From: Rotaria sordida
Lineage: Eukaryota; Rotifera; Eurotatoria; Philodinida; Philodinidae
Direction: 5' to 3'
Assembly: GCA_905250125.1 (NCBI GenBank)
Contig: CAJNOL010000577.1
Location: forward strand, 57,859 to 121,858
DNA length: 64,000 nucleotides
Shown here: in pieces, positions 1-13,100 of the stretch
How positions within the stretch are numbered: the first letter of the stretch is position 1
Layout of the letters: each line of letters starts with the position of its first letter
Notes under the pieces: model-generated
Told to the model about the DNA's origin: nothing
What the model saw: the letters and a program-made list of their open reading frames with translations, nothing else
Database searches by the model: none
Position numbers and translations under genes: made by a program

Positions 1-1
1 T

Positions 2-940
2 GGCTTTCCGTCATCGTTTCACTCATGGCGTCATCAAACTAAATATTTTTCAGAGCAAGGCTACGGATGTCTAGTGCCCAACTTAATGGGCTATGGTAAA
101 ACCTATTCTCCATTGAACGAAAATGAATACAACAGCAAATCAATGATCGAACATCTGATTGCTCTTCTCGACCATGTGAGCTTAGGTAATTCCAAAATCT
201 TCGTCATTGGGCATGACTGGGGGGCGCGAACAGCAAGTCGATTTGTTTTGTACCATCCTGAGCGAACATTAGGCGCTGTGCTCCTCAGCGTTGCGTATAG
301 TCCACCAATAAAATTCAATCTGACCGTGGTTCTTCAGCAGTCGTTGCTAGTTAATGGCTCTGAAAGTATTGGTTACTGGGAATTCTTCGAGGCCAACGAT
401 GCAGCAGGAATTATTGAGAGAAATGTGGATAGCTTTATCGATATTGCCTTCGCGAGTAATTCGACACTGGCAAAGACCGATTTTGCTCCAGTTGGTAAGG
501 TACGAGAATGGCTAACCAATAGAAAACGAACTAATCGGTCTTCGTACATGACAAAAGAAGACTACGCCATAGTTCACGACTATCTTGCCAGTGGAATGCA
601 ACAAAAATTGAATTGGTTCAAGGCGGTAATTGCCAACGTCGATTGGGAGTATGAGAAGACTCTTAATGCAACAATACGACGACCTGTGCTCTTTATTGAA
701 GGCACCAAAGATTATATTGGTATTATTGGTGCCGCTGAAAGACAAAAGGTATATATCGCTGACTTGAAAATGTTTAAAGTGGACACTGGTCATTGGGTGA
801 TGGAAGAAAAACCAGAAGACGTCAATCGAGAAATCGATCGATGGATCACGATAATTATGCCTAACAACTCTACTGCTTCTTCTCTTCTTCTTGCCCCTTA
901 TCCTTGTTTTCTCACTCTGTACCTTTTTCTCACTATCTGA
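2..940 (+). CDS. Alpha/beta hydrolase, epoxide hydrolase-like (5' end cut off by window)
   Basis: The frame is open from base 2, so the start lies outside the window; 312 residues are visible. The first residues read GFPSSFHSWR, the HGxP oxyanion-hole region plus the SWR segment of epoxide hydrolases. VIGHDWGARTA about 70 residues later is the nucleophile elbow (G-H-D-W-G, Asp nucleophile). The catalytic His lies in DTGHWVMEEKPEDVN near the C-terminus. This set is typical of soluble epoxide hydrolases and related haloalkane dehalogenase-fold enzymes, which open epoxides with water. The protein ends in a Ser/Thr-rich spacer and about 20 hydrophobic residues, which could be a GPI-attachment signal or a membrane tail. 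An AATAAA-like signal overlaps the stop codon. The fold and catalytic residues are seen; the substrate is unknown. Confidence 0.9.
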   Translation, partial: GFPSSFHSWRHQTKYFSEQGYGCLVPNLMGYGKTYSPLNENEYNSKSMIEHLIALLDHVSLGNSKIFVIGHDWGARTASRFVLYHPERTLGAVLLSVAYSPPIKFNLTVVLQQSLLVNGSESIGYWEFFEANDAAGIIERNVDSFIDIAFASNSTLAKTDFAPVGKVREWLTNRKRTNRSSYMTKEDYAIVHDYLASGMQQKLNWFKAVIANVDWEYEKTLNATIRRPVLFIEGTKDYIGIIGAAERQKVYIADLKMFKVDTGHWVMEEKPEDVNREIDRWITIIMPNNSTASSLLLAPYPCFLTLYLFLTI

Positions 941-1376
941 ATAAACTCTTTCTAGTATTGTTCTGTTGCTGGATCAAGTGACACTGGAGGCGCAAATACT
1001 GGAGATGGGTCTTTCCCCTTTCCCTTCCCCTTCTCAATGTTTGAAAAATATTGCCTATTTTACGGTGTATGGGATGCCTTAATGTTGTGATTCTCCTATT
1101 ATGACTTTTCCAAAATGGAAAAGTCTTGCAAACTGAACACTGGTAACTGCTCTGTTTTGTAAACCATACGCAATAGCATCAATAACTGAGAAAAATTGTC
1201 GCGATGAGGATGAGGATGAGAAGTGAGGGTAAGGATGAGTCAAGCACACCAAAACCGGTTTCAACCTTGCTTAAGGGTCTCATCAGTTGGCTTTGCATAA
1301 GATGAATGCTTCAAAGACGAATCAGATCAATAGTATGTAAGATTAGTTTACTTGATGACAACATAATATTTATTTT

Positions 1377-1438
1377 GAGGTGTGGATGTGGATTTTCTCT
1401 TCGCATCCTCGCCCATAGTCACAGCCACAACCACACCC
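1377..1438. repeat. Telomere-like hairpin, degenerate copy
   Basis: A G-arm GAGGTGTGGATGTGG is followed by TTTTCTCTTC and, about 30 bases on, a C-arm CCACAACCACACCC. The arms are imperfectly complementary and built of TGTGGG-like units. Confidence 0.6.
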
Positions 1439-2158
1439 GATTCGGCACATCAATATGTTATTCGAATATGTCCAAAGATGATGCTCTTCAAAAGCCATGC
1501 TAAAACTTTGTACCATCTACCTTGTTAATGACCATAATTGCACGCTGCACTGGAAATTTCTCAACAATGAAACATACTGTCGATATACAGCTTTCAGTGC
1601 TCGATAACTTTCATGGAATTCTAGTTGAAATATATTCTTGAACGAATCTGCTTTGAGAAATAATCGAATGTGAATGTAATATAACTTAAATTAGAAGAGA
1701 ATGAGTATTTTCTTCGTGCAACAGGTTTTTGAATTAATGTCCAATTGAAAACAATTTAATCCAAGTTACTGATACGAAATGTCAAAAAATTGATGCAAAA
1801 ATCCGCATAGTTCAACGAGAAAGATATTCAGAAATTGTCAACATCAGGCATTTAAAATCGATACTTTCGAGTGATTTAAATTATAAAATAATGTTGGTAG
1901 AAGCATGCATTCACGTATCGTCAATTATTCTTCTTATTCTGTCATCAACAACAATGGTAATCGAACACATTAGTATGAATTGTTTGCATGCTGCTTAAAT
2001 AAATAAGAAAGATGAAGAAGCACAATGAAAGGAAAGAAAAATCGACAGTATTAGACGGACCCCTAGATCGAGCTCACTATGTTAGATCCCGTTGGACAGG
2101 TTCGAAATCCAGCTTCATACAGTGATCAAATCCAATGAGATACTTTCTATGTTGAGCT

Positions 2159-2219
2159 AGGTGTGGGTATAACTAGGATTGTTGTTGTCAGATTTCTCTT
2201 CGTCGAAACCCACACCCTC
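2159..2219. repeat. Telomere-like hairpin
   Basis: G-arm AGGTGTGGGT, loop containing TTTCTCTTCGTC, C-arm AACCCACACCCT. It shares the TTCTCTTC loop block with the copies at 1377, 3165 and 54727. Confidence 0.7.
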
Positions 2220-3164
2220 GTCAGTTTATTCGCAGTGAGTTCTTCCTTCTGGCTTCGACCATATTTGATGGATCATACATTCCTATGAAATAATCGTGTA
2301 CTGATTTCTTTTTTCAAGGCAATAATCAATAGCAAACTGGTGTGATGTATCAACGGTAGAGATATTTAACTAAAAGAGTAAATTTAAATTTCATATTCTA
2401 ATCCAATCATGTATTGTCGATTCTTTCGTGGAATATAGATTTTAATTGAATGGTACAACAACCTCCTTCGCTCATTCGTGTACATCAGACGGTCTTTTTA
2501 AAATGGTCGAAAATAAATATGTGCTAGCAAGTGTTCACATTAATCTCAGATAATAATGGTTGACTATGGTTTCTGATATATTTCAATACCATTCACTTGC
2601 TTCATTCTTTTAAAATATGCTTTCGTATGGATGCTTGCGTGTAGTTTAATTCCAGTCTACTTATATAGATCCAATTCTAAGTCGTATGATTCATTTGAAA
2701 ATAGGATATCTGTGTAAGTGTGAGATGGATGATATATATTGTTGAATGAAAAATGTTTCCATTCATTCTTGTTATATTTAACAGTATTTTTCGTGTTGCT
2801 TTGGCTTTAATGTTAAGTCATCAATAAAGTGAAGATGTTTCATTTGGTGTAAAATCATTGCATTTACAAATGTTGTGACCGCTTCGGTATCAATTAATGT
2901 TTTGGTTTTGTATATTTGCTTGTGTGATAATGACAATTTATGAAGATTTTGAAGAATTTTCATTCCATATTTCAAAGATAACACTATCAACTAAGGGTTC
3001 AGAAACTAGAAATTTGACGAACTGCATAGTGGATATCGGGTATGGATCGATAAAGAATGAAGAAACATAGATCTATACCCATACAGGAATAATTATCTGT
3101 GTAACAAAATTTTCAACTAGAATTCTTTTAATTTTTTTTTGTCTATATTTTGTCCATAAAAAAT

Positions 3165-3240
3165 GTGAGGATGTGAGTGTGAGTATGTGCCTTCTCTTCA
3201 ATCTCATATATACACTAAACATTCATCCATCATCTCAAAT
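3165..3240. repeat. Telomere-like hairpin, decayed
   Basis: GTGAGGATGTGAGTGTGAG is followed by CTTCTCTTCAATCTCA and a weak C-arm. It is recognised mainly by the loop block and the G/T-rich arm, and lies about 120 bases past the PARP4 stop codon. Confidence 0.45.
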
Positions 3241-3357
3241 TCTAGGCTTTTTTTAGTTGAACAATAAGCAATGTTGAAGAGAATCAAGATTAAAATAATA
3301 AAAATATAAAATAAAATTAATAGAAAAGAAGAAATGTCATTTGATGGCATTGCTTAG

Positions 3358-4157
3358 TTATTCAATACGATCGTAGTCGATAAGTAAATGTTGAATAAAT
3401 ACGTCCCACGAATGATCACTTAATTGTAATTGTCCACAATATATACCATTACGTTGACTTGCTTGTCGATAGAATTGGATTGCTTTGTTCATTTGTTCAT
3501 TCATGCTGGTAGGTAAATGGTTGCAAAGATGAACCTTAGAAAGAGAGAGATAATTAGGATAGAAAATGAGAAGATTAGGAAAAAGAATCGATTCACTTTG
3601 ATTTGTTCAATATTAAATAAAAATTGAAATTTATTCTCTTGTGAAGTTTGAGTTTGAACAACAAGCCAAATAAGAATGACACCGGTACCGATCAAACGAA
3701 GAAGTTCATTGCGTATATTCAAAGCTAACAAAATGAAATTTCATGTCTATATACGTCAATAATAAATAATTCAATATTACCGAGTGAATTAAAACCTTGT
3801 TGGCGTAAATAATGTTCGAGATCCTCGAAAATATCAGGATCGATATGAAGTACATCAGCTAAAGCTTTATTCAATGTAAATGAACCATCCTATATTCGAA
3901 TCACATACAAAACAATAAATAGCTAATGAAGTTTCAATATCATACTACCTCAGATTGAAGTTTGATGAGTTCTTCAATCATTGTTGGTGTAGATCGAACA
4001 TCATTCAGTTTACTGAGAAGTGGAATATCAGTTGTTTGACCTAAACTCATATACTGTTGGAATACATTTTGCAACTAATAATAAGAGATAAATTACCAAA
4101 TGATGTAATAAGTTCACTAGAAAAGTGGTGTATTACAGCTTCAGTTTGACCAGCAAG
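3358..4157 (-). other. PARP4: PARP4 exons 35-39: C-terminal (vault-binding) domain
   Basis: Exons are 4137..4157 (seven codons), 3949..4074, 3781..3889, 3597..3724 and 3358..3534 with the TAA. IKLQSEDGSFTLNKALADVL, then LRQQGFNSLALNIRNELL, then AIQFYRQASQR, follow the pattern of the vertebrate PARP4 C-terminus (LQTEDGFWKL near its start), which binds major vault protein. This places the true PARP4 end after the Hsp70 module. Confidence 0.88.
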
Positions 4158-7100
4158 CTGACAAAAGATAAAAAAGCAAACAATCAAACTATGAGAAGAT
4201 GATACAATACGAACCATATACAATGGTTCATTGGACTTGCGATCATAAACTAAAAAAATAACAATAATTAAACATAATTTATTCTTTTAATACTGACCAG
4301 ATTTAGCTGCAAAATCTGCATCACTTTCGACGTATGTTAGATGCCGTTCAATTTGATCTTTTGTCAATCCTAGATAAATGTAAATGATGTTTAAACATGA
4401 AATCAAATATCTAAATAGTTCTCATACTGTTCTGATGATCGGATGCGATAGTAAGTGAAGCTTTAGCACCTGAACGCGCTTCTTCAGCGTCGACATGAAG
4501 TATACCATTAGCATCGATATCGACGCGAATAGCTATTTCAAGCGTTTGAGCAGCGAAATTACTTGTTAGACCAGTAAGACTAAACTCGCCCAAGAATGTC
4601 TACAATAGAGGAGTATATCTAATAAAATCGATGTATTTCGGATACTACTCACATCGTATTTTGTCAGATTATGTTCGCCCTCAAATATGCGAATAGTAGC
4701 TGTCGTTTGATAGGCATAAGCATTTGTGAATACGGGATGAAATCCAGTTTGCTTTGGGATTGTTGTATTACGAGGAATAAATGTATGCATGTGACCGTGA
4801 ATATCTTCGACACCCAGACTAAGTGGACAGACATCGAGAAGCAGTAGTTCGTGGACAGGTGCATCAAATGTCGGAGCATATTTTATTTTTGGTTTAGAGC
4901 TAAATTTTGATTTTATTCTCATTTCAGAAATGTCATCGATAGACAATGACGATTAATAATTAATCGTCGCATGTTTCTATGAAATCTTTTAAAACTTACA
5001 TTTTTATTTTTTTCATCTTTTTACAAATCATGGATTTTGAATCTTCAATATTAGATGTATCGCTTCGTAATTCATCGTCATAGGATTGCAGCTAGAAGTT
5101 CATAAAATTGTCGAAAAAAAAATTGTATATTAATGTACGTACTCTGAAGTCTTGTGTCAATTCATTGAATTGAGCATTCCTCTTTCTCTCCATCTCATCA
5201 CATCGTACATCTCGATCTATAAAGAAAAAGATAGGTACGTGGGTAATATTTCATTCAGCTTACCACTGATTGATCTTTGAGCTTCACTCATAGGAATCTT
5301 TATCTTACCATGTTTACCACCACGTGCTGAGATTTGTAAAGTTTCTTCTATATTCATGATCGATTCATCAAAGTAATCAAATAATTAGTGTGATTATAAC
5401 TTACCAAATTTTGGCTTCAGTTGTGATCTTAGTGAACACCGCATACGGCTGCTACCACCTCGGGATGCACTTGTTGCCGTCTCTGTTGACAGTGATGTTG
5501 TTGGATATGATATTTGTGTGGATGATGATGAAGGAGAGGAAAAACTCCAAATATCATCAAGAGCCATACTGCTGAACAAGTCGTCGGGTGGTGATGCCGA
5601 TTTTAAACCTAGAACAGATATCAAATTAGTGGTAGGTTACACATACAACACGTACGACTGACAATGGACTAATAAGGATAGCTTGCTACAGCAGACTAGA
5701 TTCTTGCCGCTCTTCTACCTGCTCTAGGAAAAAATCAAGGGAGGAGGTAGACAAAGTCGATAAGAAATGATATGTGTAACAACTAATATGCTTAGGTGAC
5801 ATTGACTGTCAAAATGAAAAACTTTCTGCAAAGTCGCCCTAGAGCATCTTTAAAATAAACAACAAAAGAATTACTACAGCAATCAAATTCAAACTGCTCT
5901 GATATCTGATAATGATGAATTGAGTAAGTCATGTTGCCATTTATAGTTTATAGAAAGCAGGCTAAAAGATAGTCCATTAGTCGATGCAAGAAGCTCCATT
6001 AGAAATAAAGATATCATTTAAAAAAACTCCATCAATGTTGTATCTATTATTGAATATTGAAATTTCAAGTGATAATCGACCCACAGTGAATCTTATCATC
6101 GCTATCAAAGCAGTAATAAGGCTTAGTATAGTTTTTTTACCAGTATACCATTGTTTGTTACTTTTATATTAATTATATGTTGTGCTTTAGTACGACTTCG
6201 GAAGAAGATGAATTTTTTAACTGTAGACCAAGAGAAGATGAGCATGCTTTAACGAAAGGTAGATTACATGCAGTGCAATCTATCATTGTATCATGATATA
6301 TATTTCGTCTTTTCTGAAACACTTTTGAAGTCGTTAAGTTACATTTACTGTGGAATTTTTATGATATGCCAAATTTTTCTTATGAAATGATAGGATTTAT
6401 AAAGTCAATTTTGCACAACTTTCGAATTTCATTTTTTTACGATTATTGCTCAACTATTTGACTAATAGAGAAATGTTTCGTGATTCAGTAGATCATCTGT
6501 AGTATCCACCAATGAAGAAAAAAAAACACATTATCTCCTTGAACATTCGTTCACAATTGAAATTTCAGAGAAACTAAAAACAAATTTTCAGGAATAATTA
6601 ATCGAATAGGCATTAAGTACATAGGTTGCATTTTGGAATGAAATATTCAACTGCAAGTTTTGACTAACGACATAACTCACTAACAAATTAACTCGTGCAA
6701 TATCGAAAACGATGCTCTCACAGAATTGTGGCGAATTACACTAAGGAAATTTAGACATTTTGTTGTTACTCATTGATGCTGGAAGTGTTCGCGAGATTCT
6801 AAGGGCATACAAACATGTTTGACGAAAACTAAACGTGATTGTACCATTATTTTCGTTGGTTGCTTTAGTCTATCCTTTACTTTTCATCAAAACAATAACC
6901 AATAACAAAGCTAAGAGAAAAAAAACTTCCATACTCCTGATCGTGTAATAGAATCCTGTGAAACGAAATAGATTCGAATGTATCACGATTTGAATTCAAA
7001 TGAAGTACCAGTACAGGTACGAAGAGATTAAAATTTAAATCTTACCTTCATTTGTGGTACTACTAGTGATGGGAGCCAGGTCGAAATAGTGAAGTGACGA

Positions 7101-10100
7101 TGATGATGCTGTTGTTGTTGGCATGGGAGGAGGAGGAGGAGCAGCAGCAGCAGCAACAACAACAGGTTCAAACCCTAGAAATCCGTATTGTATTGATTAA
7201 CACAAATGATGATACTGAGCAAAATAATGAATATGATCCTGTTTGTAGCTTACCAGGGGCAAATGATGGTGCTTTATCAAATAGGCCAACCGAACTACTG
7301 ACGTTGCCATTGGAAATAAAACCTAACAGAGAACAAAGTCATATCGCATGGGCAACGTTAACTGACCAGTTGAAAAGTTTTGTGAAAACCTACTTGAAAG
7401 TGGCTTTTGCATATTGGTAGTGCTACTCTCAAATCCAAAAGTAGGTGGCGATAGAGATGTAGCTGGCATTTGAGGCACTATATTCGAGAACGATGCATTG
7501 TTATTGTTAGTGCTGTTTACCATTGATGAATATGGATCACAGAGCATTCCATAACTCCATGGATGCATCATTGGACCAGAAGACGCTGGTGGAGTTCCAA
7601 AAACAGATGGAGAATAGGGACTGTAAAGGGGTACGCCAGCCATAGGAGGTGGCATCGCAGAAAATGTCATCGATGCGTTTGCTGTGGGCCTTGACGGAAG
7701 AAAAGGCTTTGGCAGTCGACCTCTGCCTCCGCCTCTAGCTGCTCCTAAAGGTTGCACAAATTGTTGTAGTGACGGTGGTAGTGGCGGGCGCAGTAGTTGA
7801 GATACAGGTGCCAACTGAGACGAAGGCGAGACAACTACACATAAGAAGAAAGTGAGATTTGATTAGGGCTCGTATCAGCTACACATTAATAGATAAAAAA
7901 ATAAGGATAACTCTGGACCTTTATGGTCAAAGCGGGGTTTACTGGGTTTCGAATAGAATCAACAAATTTTAAAGGGACTTACTCGAATATATTGAGAAAA
8001 ATACACTGAAAAAAAAAGGTTTTCAAGAATTGAAATCAATCCGAAACTCTTTTATAGGCCTCTTACATTAGTATGAGACCTATAGAAAAATTTATCAAGT
8101 ATCTAGAGAACGATTTCTTTCTGACAAAGATGAACTTTTTTCTGTTATGTTCGATCTGTTTAGTTTTACGCATACCTAGACGAGACCGTACAGAGTTGTT
8201 CTTAATAAACCTCTCGCAGACTTTTGGAGATTCATGCAAGAAGAAACTCATCTTTGTCAGCTACTTCTCATCATCGATATATGCTTGTGCAAATGTGAGC
8301 AAAAATAAAATTGCAACTTGAAAGAAATGTATGTCACTTTGATTAACTACAATACATTCGTGTAAGGAAATGTGAACAGTAAAATTATCTATCAAATTGA
8401 GTCATAGTTATTCCTAGTTGTTCAACTATTCGAAAATAAGATACTCATTTTCAACTCTAAAATAGGGGATCATATCAGTTGTTATCATTTATAAGATATT
8501 AGAAAATACAGGAACTGAATCCTGGGCATCACTAAAACATTCGGCTAATGTTCTATTCGTTGTTGAAAACATTTTGCACATTTATTCAAAAGAAGACTTC
8601 ATTATGCACATTAGTAAGCAATATATGGGAGATGTTCTAGATCTGTCAAAGAATATTGTATCTCTTTTTACAAAATTTCAAAATATCATCTTTGACTACT
8701 ATTAGCCTTTAGTGGTGGGTTGATAGATATCTTATCAAAAGTAAAACTCTTACAAAGTTCAAGGAATGCAGAAGAAAGAAAATATGCGAAATAGTTTTCA
8801 TCAGTTGCCTTTGATAATATTCTGGATAACGTAAGAATAAGCGTCTCGGACAGTAAATAAATCTATATGTCATGGTCATAAAGATATAGAAAGATTGAAA
8901 TAAATGTAAGACAATCATGAACTCTTGATCATATAAGAGCAACCTACAAGTTGCAAGAACTCTTCATATAGCTCAAATTTAGTTGAAGTTAGAAATCAAC
9001 ATAAATATTAATAAGCTAAAATTTATATTTTACTGTTAGGTGCGCGGCTACCGATATGACAGAAGGGAAGATCCATTGCTTCAGATGTCGATTTTTGTAC
9101 TGCCCGTTGCTGTTGTAATAATGTCGAAGCTTGCATGTTTTGGCGACGTTTCTTTCTAACAGAAAACAACAATGATTAATGTGATATAGAGACTAGAAAA
9201 TACAAACAGTAGCAATTCGATGGGAGATTTTGGTTGTTCTCGAATCAGTCCTTGTAGTGGCATTGGTGGTGGTGCAGGTATTGATTCTATAAAAAGTATA
9301 ATGAAATGAACTTGATACTAATAACAATCTTACCTATAATCTTACTCTTCTTCTTTTCTTCAACTTTGTGATCAGCAATAGTCGTTGGCATTTGTTTGCT
9401 TTCTACTTTCGAAAATAAGTCACTTAAACTTGATTCTGTCAAGGGCTTCTCTTCATTATCTAGTATAATCTTTCTAGTGGGTAAATCATGACTTGTTGAA
9501 GCAGGTCCACGTGAGTCTTTAAACTGAGAAGAAGCTGAAACACGATGGAAATCACCACCACCGCCACCACCGACATCGCTGTCATCTTCATACTCCTTTA
9601 ATGACTCTTGCTTCAAATTCATTGTTCTCACTTGCAATTTCAATAGATGTTTGACTAAAAATAATCTTCAACAGTAGCTACAAAAGACTGCTGTCTATAG
9701 AAGTGACAAATAATATACTCATTTTTGATTACAAAAAAAAAGAGAAACAGTATCAAATTAATTACTCTTCTTTGCTAACTACGACTGTTATTATTCGTAA
9801 AGTAAACATTACAGAAAATATTTGAGTACTAAATCAAATGTCTACATAACACCATTCTTCGAATCTCATATTTCAAAAACAAAAATTCAATATAACAATA
9901 ATCCACATATATGACCTTTAAGACAATGAAATATATAATTTTTGCAAAAAGTTTTTGTTTTTCGAAATATATTAGGGCTGAGTGGACGAACGATACAGGA
10001 GTGTTACAGACGTTGTATTTGATTATCGATTAACGCTTATCTATTCTTCTGAAGATCGATCGATATACTGAGCGCATATGACAAGTTGAAATTGAAAACA

Positions 10101-13100
10101 AAATGTAACTGAAGAAAATTTTCATTGATCTTTTATTTGATTCATCTCAAGTCGTTTGAAGAGAATTTGATCCTAAAGGGTATTTGATGAGTTTCGTGAT
10201 GATTCTCAATTAGTTCAGATATACACCAGATTCCATACTCGGTTGAATAGTGAAAAAAAACAAGTCTACCAAATTTTTCAGTCGCTCAAAGTTGGCGCAT
10301 ATCGAGCTTATCCAGAGCACTAAATTTTGTGATCAAACATTGTCTTGATCTGGATGCAATAAAAAGCCGTGAATCAATTCTATACTTTAGCCATAGATAG
10401 AACTCATTTTAGGGTATAACGAGAAAAATCGAATCAAAGAATTTTAATCTATCAATTTATTCAGAAATAGATGTCATGGTCATTATAATATTCTGAAAAA
10501 TTCAGTCGGAATGAACACTTCTCTCCTGACATACCAGGTTAACAAAAATGCTGCTATTTCACAAAAAAGTCCCAAGAATTCGGTTTTTTTTAAAGTATGA
10601 AACACTTTGCAAAAAAAGAAACGTTCGTTTTAGTTGAAAATTCCAGAATCTATTAATAATCGTGACATGTACTTCTGAGCAAACTTATAAAATTGAAATT
10701 TCTTGAATCAACTTTTATCGTCACATACTGCAATAAGTTGGAAATTCGATAGAATGACCATAACTTAAGAAGAAACGTTTGATAGCTCGAATTCTTTTGA
10801 AGTTTTCATTTACACGATGAGTCTTAATTATGAGTGCAAACTATATAGTGGGAAGTAGAAATGGCATGCATCAAACATATGTCTTTTTGTTAATATAATC
10901 ACAATCAAAATCAAAGAAATTTTATCATCAATTATAGTTCTTTATTGATGGAAATACAATTTGAAGAACAAAAAAAAAACGTTTTTTTTTGTCGCCATTC
11001 AAATGAGAACTACCAGAGTATGTTTTTATCTAATCCACACTGTTGATAAAACGGAACGAAATAAGAGATTTCAATTCGTTTTACTCTTTTCTTTATTGGT
11101 ATATTAGTGAGCTCAGCAATCTATTAGTATGATTCATTTTTCAATTAGTCTTCTAGAACAGGTATGAAAGGGTAAAGGGTTAAGAAATCGTGGTTTCGTA
11201 GTTGCAATCGAAATTGCAAGGCATTATTTATTCAAAGATTTGTTTTATATAATCAATTAAGTGTTTCGTAATCATTTGAAATATAACATATTGAATATCA
11301 CATTTAATTAAATATACCAACACTATTATCTTTGTAATAGTAGTAGAGTAAATTAATAAAAGGTAAGCGACAATTTTTCAAGAAAGCTTTGTTTTTATTG
11401 ATTGATTTGAATTTCAAAACTTTTATCATCTTTTAATAAGCTTTTATTTGATTATTTTTTTATGTATATTTCACGACGATACAAACACGTATGAGTATGA
11501 CTAATTGCTATTTAGTATTTCCTTGAAAACAGTGACAAAAGTTTCAAGTTAATGATAATGATGCAAGAAGTTTCATTTCCTATCTTTCACGCTATTTGAG
11601 CGATGATAAAAATTGGAATTCGGGAGCTTAAATTTGAAAACAATTCAAACAAATTCGGTGTTATCAAACTTTTCTCTTTCGATGTTCGCTACTGATAATG
11701 AAAGTTACATTACTTACTAAATGCTAAATAGGTGTACTCATCCATAGTATCCAAAATACTGAAATCGAAACTATCACTTTCATTCTCTGGTTTTGTCGAT
11801 TTTAACAGTGGCTGCGATGAACGCTCCTCCAATTTACACTTCTTTTCTAAAAGCCAATGCAGACTTCAAATATAGAATATTTCGATCAGGAGTAGAAACA
11901 AATAAACTATGTACTTTTTGAAAAATAACGAGTATTAAAATATTTGTTTCTTTACAACAATATAAAATTATCTTGGTCATTAATTAAAAATTTAAGGGAA
12001 TATTTAGTACTATAGCTAGAAGTTCCTGGGTGAAATCAGCATATTTCGGTTCAGTTACAGATATTAATGATTCTGTAGTAAAGTACATTCTAGATTGACT
12101 TTTTTTTTGAGATACCATTCTTATATACGAGTATCTCCTACAAGAAAACAGCTGTTAGAGCAATGCAAACCGGCTTAAAATGTAAAACTCGATACAGCTG
12201 CTGTTGCTGATCATAGAAAGATTGCTTCATACAAAATATATTTCCGGAGAAAAAATTTTCGCTTTCCTTTTTCTTAATTCTCCCGAAATGTAATAACGAC
12301 GTTGTTAATGCATTGTAACAAGTCGCTATTAATGTACGATCTATGATCGTATGTCAATACGAAGGTCATAGTGTCTGACTAGCATTCGTCATGATCTGTG
12401 AGTGGCGGTGGAGAGGTTCAAAATTCTACTGTATATACTTCAACACTTCTTTTAGATCATATTTTACAAAAGTTACATAACTTACCAGAGGTCGAATAGG
12501 ACGACACTGTCATGTCATCACCGAAAAGGTCGAAACCCATATCATCATCTTCATCCGATTCTGCTAATTCAAAGTGTTTGTCTAATGTAGACTTTTCGGG
12601 CGTAGGCTTCTTTACTAAAAGTAAATAAATAAAGACTCGAAATACAGAACTTTTCAATCAGAAGTAGAAACAAATAATCAATTCACTTTTAGAAAAATAA
12701 AGCCTATCAAAATATTCTTTTTTCTCTACAACGACATAGAATTCTGTTGTTCACGAAGTAGACATTATAGTAAATATTTACTGCTACACTTATAAGTTCT
12801 TAAGTGAAATTAGTCTATTTCAGTATATTCATAGATTAATACAGTGCTCGACAAAACTATAAGAACAAGATATTTTTGATTTTTTTCTACTATACTACAT
12901 ATCTATCTCAAACCCAAATAGTGATTTNNNNNNNNNNCATCTCCTTCAAGACAAAAAAATAGTTGGCGTCGTAATTTTCGAAGTGCTACTGATCGAAAAA
13001 AGTAATGTTTTAGAAAAATAAGTAAGATGTTCGCCAAATGAAAACTTTCACAATATTTGATGTTTTTACGATTTATAAGTGAGTTGATAGAACTGAACAA

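Larger units (their letters stand above)
941..3357. other. Intergenic stretch without a recognisable gene
   Basis: I find no coding signal in this 2.4 kb between the hydrolase stop and the PARP4 stop. The two genes converge here. It holds three telomere-like hairpins (entered separately) and a GATGAG-rich run near 1203-1240. The rest is AT-rich sequence. Confidence 0.6.

Noticed and set aside
4297-4946. A separate, truncated Hsp70 gene
   Set aside because: No start codon or ATPase domain is present, and exon phases join it to PARP4 exons on both sides.
7094-7420. Plus-strand frame of 108 codons with a poly-Gln run
   Set aside because: It is the antisense of the PARP4 proline/alanine-rich exons; the minus-strand reading has matching splice sites and phase.
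8063-8321. Inverted repeat and opposite frames around 8090-8260
   Set aside because: Only about 15 bases pair (CTGACAAAGATGA with TCATCTTTGTCAG); too short to call an element.
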